DNA of 12,345 bases from JAGLTA01 sp023142625 (lineage in GTDB: Bacteria > Patescibacteriota > Patescibacteriia > JAACEG01). Shown here piece by piece: positions 5,985-12,345 of this stretch. The translations under genes were made by a program, and so were the position numbers. Under the pieces are notes generated by a model. It saw nothing but the letters and a program-made list of their open reading frames with translations, ran no database searches and was not told where the DNA came from. Each line of letters opens with the position of its first letter. Position 1 is the first letter of the stretch. The DNA lies in assembly GCA_030641665.1 (NCBI GenBank), contig DAOWHA010000003.1, forward strand, positions 1-12,345, read 5' to 3'.

Positions 5985-7535
5985 ATGAAACAGCGAATAA
6001 AAAACAATTGGCAAATCGTCTCCCTCTCTATTTTGGCAGGAATTTTTTTGTTTGTCTATTCTTTTTTATCGATTGCGACACAGAATGAAAATTCAAAGTT
6101 CAATTCTCCGGATGAAACAGCGAATTATTTTTTCGCGAAACGGTTTGCGGAGACGGGAAAAATTTCGTATTTTGAGCCGCTGAATTTAGAAGCCGGAGAT
6201 ATTATTCGTCCGCGATCAGCGCAGTCTATGGATGGAAAAATCGCGCCGACAAGTTTTTTGGGCATAATTTTATTATACGGATTTATCGCAAAAATTTTCG
6301 GCGTATGGATTATACCGTTCCTAACTCCGTTTTTAGCAATTATCGGAGTTTTGTTTTTTTATAAATTGATTAAAAAAATATTTGATAAAAACATAGCGTT
6401 TTTTTCCAGCCTGTTTTTGTTATTCTGTCCGGCTTTTTGGTATTACAGCGAAAAATCAATGTATCACAACATCGGATTCGTTGTTTTTTTAATCATCGGA
6501 ATCTATTTTTTTTCAGCAAAAACGGCGGCGGTTTCAGGACTGTTTTTCGGATTAGCAATCGCGTTTAGAAGTTCTGAAATTTTTTTGTTGGCGATAATTT
6601 TTTTAATTTTGCTCTTTTTTTATAAAAAAAATATAAAATTCAAGCAAATAGCGCTTTTTTTAGCAGGATTAATCTTGCCGTTTTTGCCAATTTTGTATTT
6701 TAACAGCCAGCTTTACGGAAACCCTTTTATTAGCGGATATACGGCAAATATTCAAGGCGCGGAAAACAGCGCGTCAGGCGTTTTTTCAGCGATGATAAAA
6801 CTGTTTTTCCCTTTCGGTTTTTATCCGCTCAAGGCGTTAGTTAATTTTTACAACTATTTTATTAAGTTGTTTTGGTTTTTAGCTATCCCGTCTATTTTAG
6901 GTTTTTTTGTTTTTTTAAAAAGCAGAAAAACAGAAATTCAAAAAATTTATCTATTGATTTACGCTTTGATTTCCGCATGGCTTATTTTTTATTATGGCAG
7001 CTGGCAGATAAAAGACAATATCAGCGCCAGTGATATCATAATCGGCAACTCCTATGTTCGCTATTGGATTTTAATTTATGTTTTTGCCTTGCCGTTTTTA
7101 ATTATCTTTCTGAAAAAATTATATAATCAAAAAAAGAAATTTTTTGTTTTTGCGTTTATTTTTGTTTATCTGGTTTTTTCAATAAACGCAGTTATAATTC
7201 AAGGCGAAGAATCTATTTTATCGGTTAGAAAAAATATTTTATCATATCAAAAAACAGCGGATGAGGTTTTTGCAACAACTGAAAAGAACGCAATTATTAT
7301 TACGGCATATGGGGATAAGATTTTTTTTCCGCAAAGGAGGGTAGTCAGAAGCGAAGTTGCTGATTACGCTATCTTTGAAAAAATAAACAAAATTATCAAA
7401 GAAACGCCTATTTATTATTATAACAGCTTAATAAGCGAAGCGGATGTTGAATATATAAATGATAGAAAAATTAAAAAATACGGATTAAAATTAGTTAAAA
7501 TAAAGAATGGATTATATAAAATAAAATATGAATAA
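5985..7535 (+). CDS. GT-C-type glycosyltransferase-like polytopic membrane protein
   Basis: A 516-residue protein beginning MKQRIKNNWQIVSLSIL. After the first helix, an extracytoplasmic loop holds NSPDETANYFFAKRFAETG, the acidic PDE-type motif characteristic of ArnT/PMT-like GT-C glycosyltransferases, which move sugars from polyprenyl-phosphate donors to acceptors outside the membrane. About ten further hydrophobic helices follow, with short loops such as YYSEKSMYHNIG and YGNPFISGY. The C-terminal ~100 residues are mostly soluble and end IKNGLYKIKYE. I chose the ATG at 5985 because an open frame from 5889 would cover a terminator and promoter. The gene overlaps the next one by eight bases, so the two are probably coupled. 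Sugar and acceptor are unknown. Confidence 0.82.
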   Translation: MKQRIKNNWQIVSLSILAGIFLFVYSFLSIATQNENSKFNSPDETANYFFAKRFAETGKISYFEPLNLEAGDIIRPRSAQSMDGKIAPTSFLGIILLYGFIAKIFGVWIIPFLTPFLAIIGVLFFYKLIKKIFDKNIAFFSSLFLLFCPAFWYYSEKSMYHNIGFVVFLIIGIYFFSAKTAAVSGLFFGLAIAFRSSEIFLLAIIFLILLFFYKKNIKFKQIALFLAGLILPFLPILYFNSQLYGNPFISGYTANIQGAENSASGVFSAMIKLFFPFGFYPLKALVNFYNYFIKLFWFLAIPSILGFFVFLKSRKTEIQKIYLLIYALISAWLIFYYGSWQIKDNISASDIIIGNSYVRYWILIYVFALPFLIIFLKKLYNQKKKFFVFAFIFVYLVFSINAVIIQGEESILSVRKNILSYQKTADEVFATTEKNAIIITAYGDKIFFPQRRVVRSEVADYAIFEKINKIIKETPIYYYNSLISEADVEYINDRKIKKYGLKLVKIKNGLYKIKYE

Positions 7536-8058
7536 GTTTCACAAAATAATCAGAATAATTTTAATAATAATTCCTGTCTTAACTTTCATCTGGCTTTTGG
7601 ATAAAAATTGCGTTTTTTCAGACAGTTTGGAAACTGTTTACAGATTTGATGAAAATAGTCCGATTATTTCAATTTTAAAACCGTCCGGACGCGTTTTAAA
7701 AGTAGAGCGGGACGAAAGTGGCGATTATTGGCAAAAAATGATTATTGACCCTGTCTATTTTGATCTCTGTCTGCCGACAACGAAATTCAAAAATGCGGAA
7801 TTTATTTTTGCGTACCAAAAGCCGAAAAACCAAATTATAAAAATAGGACCGCAGATTTTTAACGACGGCTGGAACTATCATTTAGAAGAGTTAAAATGCG
7901 AGAAAATAGAAAACGGCTGGTGTATCAGCAAGTTGAATTTTGATCTGTCAAAAGTTTATATTAAAGATAGGAAAATAAAATTTATGATTTCCGCGCCAGG
8001 GCTTGACAAAAGCGGAGAATTTGTTAAAATTAGTCAGATAAACTTGATTTTAGAATAA
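7528..8058 (+). CDS. Membrane-anchored extracytoplasmic protein, partner of the GT-C gene
   Basis: A 176-residue protein with one N-terminal hydrophobic anchor (IIRIILIIIPVLTFIWLL, about residues 7-24) and a soluble domain predicted to lie outside the membrane. The domain has alternating hydrophobic/polar strands, e.g. AEFIFAYQKPKNQIIKIGPQ, then ISKLNFDLSKVYIKDRKIKFMISAPG and FVKISQINLILE, consistent with a beta-sandwich. It holds three cysteines besides Cys28 (about residues 81, 124 and 132). Its start overlaps the end of the GT-C gene by eight bases (ATGAATAA), indicating translational coupling and a shared role in surface glycan assembly or recognition. That role is an inference; no family is recognised. 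Confidence 0.75.
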   Translation: MNKFHKIIRIILIIIPVLTFIWLLDKNCVFSDSLETVYRFDENSPIISILKPSGRVLKVERDESGDYWQKMIIDPVYFDLCLPTTKFKNAEFIFAYQKPKNQIIKIGPQIFNDGWNYHLEELKCEKIENGWCISKLNFDLSKVYIKDRKIKFMISAPGLDKSGEFVKISQINLILE

Positions 8059-8111
8059 ATTAAAATTAAGAGTATTTTTAAATTTTAATAACAGTTCTTT
8101 AACAATTTATG

Positions 8112-8179
8112 ATTAAGATTTGCGCGCTTGCGTAAAAATTTGTTTTATTATTTTTTTAATTAAACGCGCAGGTCTTAAT
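8112..8179 (+). other. Long stem-loop in the gap before the secreted-protein gene
   Basis: ATTAAGATTTGCGCG (8112-8126) pairs with CGCGCAGGTCTTAAT (8165-8179) over 15 positions: 13 Watson-Crick and two consecutive G-U pairs as RNA, with a 38-base AT-rich loop. It is 53 bases after the stop of the 7528-8058 gene and 53 bases before the ATG at 8233. The T-rich sequence behind it (8180-8195) could make it a terminator of the GT-C pair, but the loop is long. It could instead be a leader element of the next gene. Confidence 0.5.
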
Positions 8180-8232
8180 ATTTTTAAATTTTTTTCAAAA
8201 AATAATTCAAAAAAAAACAGGAGGAAGTAAAG

Positions 8233-9033
8233 ATGAAAAAATTATTTTTTAGTTTTTTGGTAGTTTTGATAGGAGTTTTTTTCTTTAATTGTCTCATTGT
8301 TGAGGCGGAAATTTATAAGGGCGGAGGGCTTAGTTCAACCGATAAATGGGTAATAAATAAGAACGACAAAAAAATTATTTCACCCGGTGGAAATTATAAC
8401 TGGTTAAATTCTTGGCCAGTAATAAGGAAACAACCTATTGAATTCAAGCGGAAAATTTTTCCGCCATACACTTTAGAATATTCTTTTCGGACTGAGTGGT
8501 TCGAGGAAACAATTTGGTTAGAATATTCTTATATGATTTGGAAGAAGCCGCTTCACGATTATAATGATCGTGAGATTGAAAAAATCGAGAAGTGGATTTT
8601 TAAATTTTTTAAATATGCCGCAACCGTGCGGTATATTGAAAAAAAAGCGGCAAATTTTTCAATAATCGTTTATCGGCGGAATAATCAAAAGAAGCGGGAT
8701 ATCCCTAAAATCAGCGGATATCCACTGTTTAATTTTGAAAATATTTTTGTCGGTCACAAGAGAATTGAAGTTGAATTCAAAAAATTTCTTGATCCGTGGG
8801 GTCGAAAAATTGAAGAACCCCTAAAAATACCGATGAAAGATGTTTTTCTTTTAAATCCAGCGCTTATTTATGAGCCGTCGGAAATGGAGGAAGTTCATAT
8901 ACCCTATTCCTTTTTTAGGGATAAATTTATATACGAACATCCAAAAATTAAAATTTTTGCCTATGAGCGAGGCGATCCGATGATAATAGAATTAAAAGAC
9001 AACGGGATTATTGTAAAATTTCGCAAAAGATAA
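8233..9033 (+). CDS. Secreted protein of unknown function
   Basis: A 266-residue protein with a clear signal peptide: MKKLFFSFLVVLIGVFFFNCL, then IVEA|E, which fits a signal-peptidase-I site (VxA) near residue 25. The mature part is rich in Trp, Tyr, Phe, Lys and Arg, with a basic net charge, and begins EIYKGGGLSSTDKW. Other visible blocks are SPGGNYNWLNSWP, EYSYMIWKKPL, FLDPWGRKIEEPLKIP and YERGDPMIIELKDNG. There are no transmembrane segments after the signal peptide, no repeats and no catalytic motif that I recognise. AGGAGG (8219-8224), eight bases before the ATG, is one of the best Shine-Dalgarno sites in the window. It appears monocistronic: stem-loop upstream, terminator downstream. A wall-associated or extracellular binding protein is a guess. 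Confidence 0.8.
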   Translation: MKKLFFSFLVVLIGVFFFNCLIVEAEIYKGGGLSSTDKWVINKNDKKIISPGGNYNWLNSWPVIRKQPIEFKRKIFPPYTLEYSFRTEWFEETIWLEYSYMIWKKPLHDYNDREIEKIEKWIFKFFKYAATVRYIEKKAANFSIIVYRRNNQKKRDIPKISGYPLFNFENIFVGHKRIEVEFKKFLDPWGRKIEEPLKIPMKDVFLLNPALIYEPSEMEEVHIPYSFFRDKFIYEHPKIKIFAYERGDPMIIELKDNGIIVKFRKR

Positions 9034-9054
9034 TAATTCCAAAATCATAAATTT

Positions 9055-9074
9055 TTGTCGCAATTAAGCGACAA
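9055..9074 (+). other. Small hairpin preceding the terminator
   Basis: A perfect seven-base stem TTGTCGC/GCGACAA with a six-base loop, 21 bases after the stop of the secreted-protein gene and five bases before the main terminator hairpin. It is followed by A-rich rather than T-rich sequence on the plus strand, so it is more likely a 3'-end stabilising hairpin than a second plus-strand terminator. Confidence 0.5.
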
Positions 9075-9078
9075 CAAA

Positions 9079-9110
9079 ACGGATGCCCTTAAGGACGGCA
9101 CCCGTTTTTT
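9079..9110 (+). terminator. Intrinsic terminator of the secreted-protein gene
   Basis: ACGGATGCC (9079-9087) pairs with GGCACCCGT (9097-9105) with one A/C mismatch and a nine-base loop, followed immediately by a run of six T through 9110. It lies 45 bases after the stop codon at 9033. Confidence 0.85.
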
Positions 9111-9147
9111 CTTTTGATTTTTTTGAATTACAAAATGCATAACCAGT

Positions 9148-9321
9148 TGTCTTTGCGAGGAGCCGAACGACCCCGCTGCTCGCGAGCGGCGGAGGAAGAG
9201 AGAGCGACGAAGCAATCCCATTACTAAACGGACAAAAATTATAATTACAAATTTTTCGCTCAGTAATGGGATTGCTTCGTCGCTTATTCCGCTATCGCTC
9301 CATTCGCTTCTCGCAAAGACA
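9148..9321. repeat. Palindromic interspersed repeat, copy 2, intergenic
   Basis: A 174-base inverted repeat of the same family as 5195-5333: TGTCTTTGCGAGGAG at the left end, CTCGCAAAGACA at the right, with GCGACGAAGCAATCCCATTACT in both arms. The right arm is almost identical to the left arm of copy 1. The left arm differs: between the conserved end and core it carries a GC-rich block with its own small palindrome around CTGCTCGCGAGC (9177-9188). The element lies between the terminator of the secreted-protein gene and the nusA promoter and encodes nothing. Confidence 0.92.
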
Positions 9322-9389
9322 GCGCTTTTTTAATAAAACGCGCGATTGTACATTTTGCTAAAAAATTTGTTTTATATGTTTTTTAAAAT

Positions 9390-9418
9390 TTGACAAGAAA
9401 ATAGAATTTTGTTATTGT
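9390..9418 (+). promoter_or_regulatory. Sigma70-type promoter of nusA
   Basis: A consensus TTGACA (9390-9395), a 17-base spacer and TATTGT (9413-9418, four of six). Transcription would begin near 9425, giving a nusA leader of about 67 bases that contains a terminator-like hairpin. Confidence 0.7.
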
Positions 9419-9433
9419 ATAGATACTTATACG

Positions 9434-9461
9434 AGCGGCTGGAACAGTCGCTTATTTTTTT
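9434..9461 (+). terminator. Terminator-like hairpin (possible attenuator) in the nusA leader
   Basis: AGCGGCTG (9434-9441) pairs with CAGTCGCT (9445-9452) over eight positions including one G-U pair, with a GAA loop, followed by TTATTTTTTT. It sits between the predicted transcription start (~9425) and the nusA ATG (9492). No gene ends before it within its transcript, so it is best read as a leader attenuator. Termination here would release an RNA of about 35-40 bases. A stabilising 5' hairpin is the alternative. Confidence 0.65.
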
Positions 9462-9491
9462 AATAAAATTAAACTTTAAACTTTAAATCTT

Positions 9492-10880
9492 ATGTTACAA
9501 GATCCAAAACAATTTTCTTTAGCGTTAAAACAGATCTGCGAAGAAAAAGGCCTGTCTGAAAAGCAGGTTATAGAAACAATAGAGTCTGCGCTTGCCGCGG
9601 CTTATCGCAAAGATTATGGAAATAAAATGCAGAACATTAAGACTAAATTTAATATTCAAGACGGAAGCGTTAAAATTTATGATGTAAAAACAGTTGCGGA
9701 TGACGCGCCGATAGAAGAAGAATTTGATTTTTCTGAAGACAAAAAAGACGAAGATAAAGAAGATAAAAAAGATAAAAACAAAAAAACAGATTTGCCAATA
9801 GAAAAAAAGAAGGACGATGATTTAGCGGACGACGGTTTAGAGGATGAGAAAAAGAGATTTAATCCGCGGACAGAAATCCAGATAAGCGACGCGCTGAAAA
9901 TAAAGAAAGACGCTAAAATCGGCGAAGATATAATTACGGAATTAGAGTCGCCTGACGACTACGGGAGGATGGCGGCGCAAACAGCCAAGCAGGTTATTAT
10001 TCAAAAATTGCGCGAAGCCGAGAGAGACACTCTATATGAAGAGATTAAAAATATGGAAAGCGCTGTTGTGAGCGGAGTTATCCAGCGTTATGATCCGCGC
10101 TTTGTTCTTGTGAGCATAGGAAAGGCAACCGCTATTTTGCCGCCAGAGAATCAAATTAAAAATGAAAAATATAACATTGGCGAACAGATGAGATTTTATA
10201 TAATATCGGTGGACCAAGGCAGGAAAGGTCCTGAAATTGTCCTTTCGCGGCAGAGAGACGAGATAGTTAAGGAACTTTTTTCTTTAGAGATACCTGAAAT
10301 TTCCAGCGGAACAGTGGAAATAAAAGCGATCGCGAGAGAAGCCGGCGAGCGTTCAAAGGTGGCAGTATCAACCGATGACGAAACGATTGATCCGATCGGA
10401 TCTTGCATCGGACAGAGAGGAAATAGAATTCAAACCATAATAGGCGAACTTAACGGGGAAAAAATTGATGTTATTGAATATAGCGAAAAATTTGAAAAAT
10501 TTATCGGCAATTCTTTATCCCCTGCTAAAATTGTATCGCTCAAAACAGACGAAGACAAAAAAATCGCCATAGTCAAAGTAAAGACCGATCAATTTTCCTT
10601 AGCAATAGGCAAGAGCGGGCAAAATGTAAGATTGGCAAGCAAACTCACTGGATGGAAAATTGATATTCAAGAAGAAAGAGAGGATAAGAAAGAAGAAAAA
10701 GATAAAGATGCTTCTGATAAAAAGGAGAAAGAGGACAGCAAAAAAGAAGAAAGCGATGATAAGAAAAAAGATGACGACAAAGAAAAAAAGAAAAAAGGGA
10801 AATCTGCTAAAAAAGAAGCAGATCCTGAAAAACCGAAGACTAAAAGCAAAAAAAGGAAACAGACGGTTAATTTTAAATAA
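9492..10880 (+). CDS. nusA: Transcription termination/antitermination factor NusA with charged insert and tail
   Basis: A 462-residue NusA. The N-terminal RNA-polymerase-binding domain (1-~185) includes LSEKQVIETIESALAAAYRKDYG (21-43) and is split by a Lys/Asp/Glu-rich insert at about 75-122. The S1 domain follows (~188-255: VVSGVIQRYDPRFVLVSIG, then GPEIVLSR), then KH1 (~283-345, GQRG loop in IGSCIGQRGNRIQ) and KH2 (~350-395, GKSG loop in LAIGKSGQNVRLA). Residues ~396-462 are a low-complexity Lys/Glu/Asp tail replacing the acidic repeats of E. coli NusA. NusA binds elongating RNA polymerase and affects pausing, termination and antitermination. It has its own promoter and an attenuator-like leader and probably continues into the peptidase gene. 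rimP and infB, its usual neighbours, are absent. No Shine-Dalgarno site. Confidence 0.97.
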   Translation: MLQDPKQFSLALKQICEEKGLSEKQVIETIESALAAAYRKDYGNKMQNIKTKFNIQDGSVKIYDVKTVADDAPIEEEFDFSEDKKDEDKEDKKDKNKKTDLPIEKKKDDDLADDGLEDEKKRFNPRTEIQISDALKIKKDAKIGEDIITELESPDDYGRMAAQTAKQVIIQKLREAERDTLYEEIKNMESAVVSGVIQRYDPRFVLVSIGKATAILPPENQIKNEKYNIGEQMRFYIISVDQGRKGPEIVLSRQRDEIVKELFSLEIPEISSGTVEIKAIAREAGERSKVAVSTDDETIDPIGSCIGQRGNRIQTIIGELNGEKIDVIEYSEKFEKFIGNSLSPAKIVSLKTDEDKKIAIVKVKTDQFSLAIGKSGQNVRLASKLTGWKIDIQEEREDKKEEKDKDASDKKEKEDSKKEESDDKKKDDDKEKKKKGKSAKKEADPEKPKTKSKKRKQTVNFK

Positions 10881-10921
10881 TTATTTTTGGTTTTTACATT
10901 TTGATTTTTGAATTATTATTT

Positions 10922-12190
10922 ATGTTTAAAAAAATTATTTTAAAAAACGGGCTGCGCTTGATTTTGGCGCCGATTAAAAACGCGGAAATCACCACGGTGT
11001 TAGTTATGATAGTGACAGGATCTCGCTATGAAAGCGAAAAGTTGAACGGAATCTCACATTTTTTAGAGCACATATTTTTCAAAGGGACAAAAAAACGTCC
11101 GACCGCTTTAAGCATCTCAACAGAGATGGATAGAATCGGCGCGGAGTTTAACGCTTTTACTGGAAAAGACGAAACAGGTTTTTATGTAAAGACCGATGCC
11201 GCGCATTTTTTGCTGTCCTTGGATGTGATATCGGATATTTTGTTGAATTCTAAATTTTCATCGGCGGAAATCAATCGCGAACGGGGGGTTATTTTAGAAG
11301 AGATGAAAATGGTTCAAGACACGCCGATGCACTATGTCGGCGATTTGTTTGAAAAACTGCTTTACAAATCTGATCCGCTGGGAAATTTAATAATCGGGAC
11401 GAAAGAAAATATTTTGAATTTTAAAAGAAATGATTTTACGGATTATTTTAACAAGCATTATACAGCCGAAAACACGGTAGTTTGCGTGGCAGGAAAGATA
11501 GGCAACATTGAAAATTGCGCGAAAATAATAGAAAAATATTTTAAAAAAATTAAAAACGGAAAGAAACAAAAAGCAGAAAGCGTGAATACTAAACAGGCAA
11601 AGCCGAATATTCTGCTTCATTACAAAAAAACGGATCAGGCGCATTTTTGCCTTGGCGCGCGCGGATACGGGTTGCGCGACAAGCGCCGCTGGGCTTTAAA
11701 GCTGCTGAGCATTATTCTCGGCGGAAATATGAGTTCGCGGCTTTTTATAGAAGTTCGGGAGCGGCGCGGACTGGCTTACTATGTGCGGACGGCTTATCAA
11801 GGATATACAGACTGCGGATATTTAGCAACGCAGGCAGGCGTTGATAAAAACAAGATTGATCAAGCGATTGAAATAATTTTGCGCGAATATAAAAAAATCG
11901 CTGAGGAAGGGGTTAAAAAAGACGAGTTGCAAAAAGCAAAAGATTATATAAAAGGAGCGAGCGCGATTAGTTTGGAAACATCGGATCAGATTGCCAGTTT
12001 TTTAACTAATCAGGAAATTTTATTAAATAAAATTTCTTCCCCAAAAGAGCATTTTGTAAAAATAGACAAAATAACAGCGAGCGACATTCAAAAAACAGCG
12101 CGAGATATTTTCGCAAACCAAAAATTAAATTTAACGATTATCGGGGAATACAAAGACGAGAAAAAATTTGAGCGGATTTTAAAATTGTAA
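10922..12190 (+). CDS. M16B-family zinc metallopeptidase
   Basis: A 422-residue protein from the ATG at 10922 (MFKKIILKNGLRLILAPI). An in-frame TTG at 10901 would add seven residues that do not look like the family. It carries the inverted zinc motif HxxEH as HFLEH (His46, Glu49, His50) and the third ligand in VILEEM (Glu126 or Glu127), about 76 residues further, as in mitochondrial-processing-peptidase-like enzymes. The C-terminal half has the second M16 domain with SSRLFIEVRERRGLAYYV, the conserved Arg/Tyr substrate-binding region. M16B enzymes form clamshell dimers that cleave small peptides; the substrate here is unknown. The length is standard and no signal peptide is visible, so it is probably cytoplasmic. 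It starts 41 bases after nusA with no terminator between, so co-transcription is likely. Confidence 0.95.
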   Translation: MFKKIILKNGLRLILAPIKNAEITTVLVMIVTGSRYESEKLNGISHFLEHIFFKGTKKRPTALSISTEMDRIGAEFNAFTGKDETGFYVKTDAAHFLLSLDVISDILLNSKFSSAEINRERGVILEEMKMVQDTPMHYVGDLFEKLLYKSDPLGNLIIGTKENILNFKRNDFTDYFNKHYTAENTVVCVAGKIGNIENCAKIIEKYFKKIKNGKKQKAESVNTKQAKPNILLHYKKTDQAHFCLGARGYGLRDKRRWALKLLSIILGGNMSSRLFIEVRERRGLAYYVRTAYQGYTDCGYLATQAGVDKNKIDQAIEIILREYKKIAEEGVKKDELQKAKDYIKGASAISLETSDQIASFLTNQEILLNKISSPKEHFVKIDKITASDIQKTARDIFANQKLNLTIIGEYKDEKKFERILKL

Positions 12191-12307
12191 GTTAGTTTTT
12201 AAACAATATTGTAAAAATTATTTATGCGTTGTCGTAAGACATGAAAACGGAAATGGCTTTATTATAACTGTTTATATAACTAATAAAATTAAAGAAGGAA
12301 AACAAAT

Positions 12308-12345
12308 ATGGAAAAAATAAAAGAGCAAAAATTAAAGGCAATTAA
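12308..12345 (+). CDS. Unidentified protein, first 12 codons at the window edge
   Basis: An ATG at 12308 follows an AGAAGGAA Shine-Dalgarno stretch at good spacing and opens a frame reading MEKIKEQKLKAI to the edge. The Lys/Glu-rich start resembles that of many RecA proteins, which have a similar helix before the core, but twelve residues cannot establish this. The 117-base gap after the peptidase gene has no clear terminator. It contains two TATAAC boxes (12263-12268 and 12275-12280) without convincing -35 partners and a small TGTC-GTAA-GACA palindrome near 12229-12240. Confidence 0.55.
   Translation, partial: MEKIKEQKLKAI

Noticed and set aside
8134..8148. AAAAATTTGTTTTAT, repeated at 9361-9375
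   Set aside because: An AT-rich 15-base match in AT-rich spacers; it does not extend into a longer repeat.
10660..10911. 83-codon Lys/Arg-rich frame over the end of nusA
   Set aside because: A frame shift of the A-rich NusA tail; it has low-complexity sequence only and no start signal.
12263..12280. Two TATAAC boxes as promoter of the last partial gene
   Set aside because: No convincing -35 element at 16-18 bases from either box.

Overview
The window is AT-rich, with very short spacers, mostly Shine-Dalgarno-less housekeeping genes, lysine/glutamate-rich tails on core proteins and several polytopic GT-C-like membrane proteins. This style fits a small-genome bacterium of the Patescibacteria/CPR type. 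That assignment is an inference from style; there is no rRNA or other phylogenetic marker long enough to settle it by eye.

Left part, minus strand (1-5586). From right to left these are a large polytopic membrane protein with GT-C-like traits (3472-5586), the classical rpsF-ssb-rpsR operon with its own TTGACA/TAAAAT promoter and a terminator, and then an accessory unit with its own promoter. The accessory unit holds an M.EcoRI-type adenine methyltransferase (886-2004), a phospholipase-D-like protein with a degenerate HKD motif (96-833) and the start of a third gene that runs off the window (1-89). It looks like a restriction-modification or defence locus whose nuclease has not been identified.

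Middle (5587-8058), plus strand. Two tandem single-helix microproteins (39 and about 33 aa) with strong Shine-Dalgarno sites are followed by a textbook terminator. A promoter placed directly behind it drives a GT-C-type glycosyltransferase-like membrane protein and an overlapping membrane-anchored accessory protein.

Right part (8059-12345), plus strand. A secreted protein of unknown function (8233-9033) sits downstream of a long stem-loop. The 458-base gene-free stretch 9034-9491 holds tandem hairpins ending in a terminator, a 174-bp palindromic interspersed repeat, a strong promoter and a terminator-like hairpin in the nusA leader. nusA and an M16B zinc peptidase follow as one unit, and the first 12 codons of another gene close the window.

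The most notable observations are: (i) two copies of one palindromic repeat family, one lying in frame inside the membrane protein at 3472-5586; (ii) the microprotein pair; (iii) a terminator-like hairpin just after the nusA promoter, which suggests autogenous attenuation; and (iv) the M.EcoRI-like/PLD-like locus. No tRNA, rRNA, CRISPR array or insertion-sequence transposase was seen.
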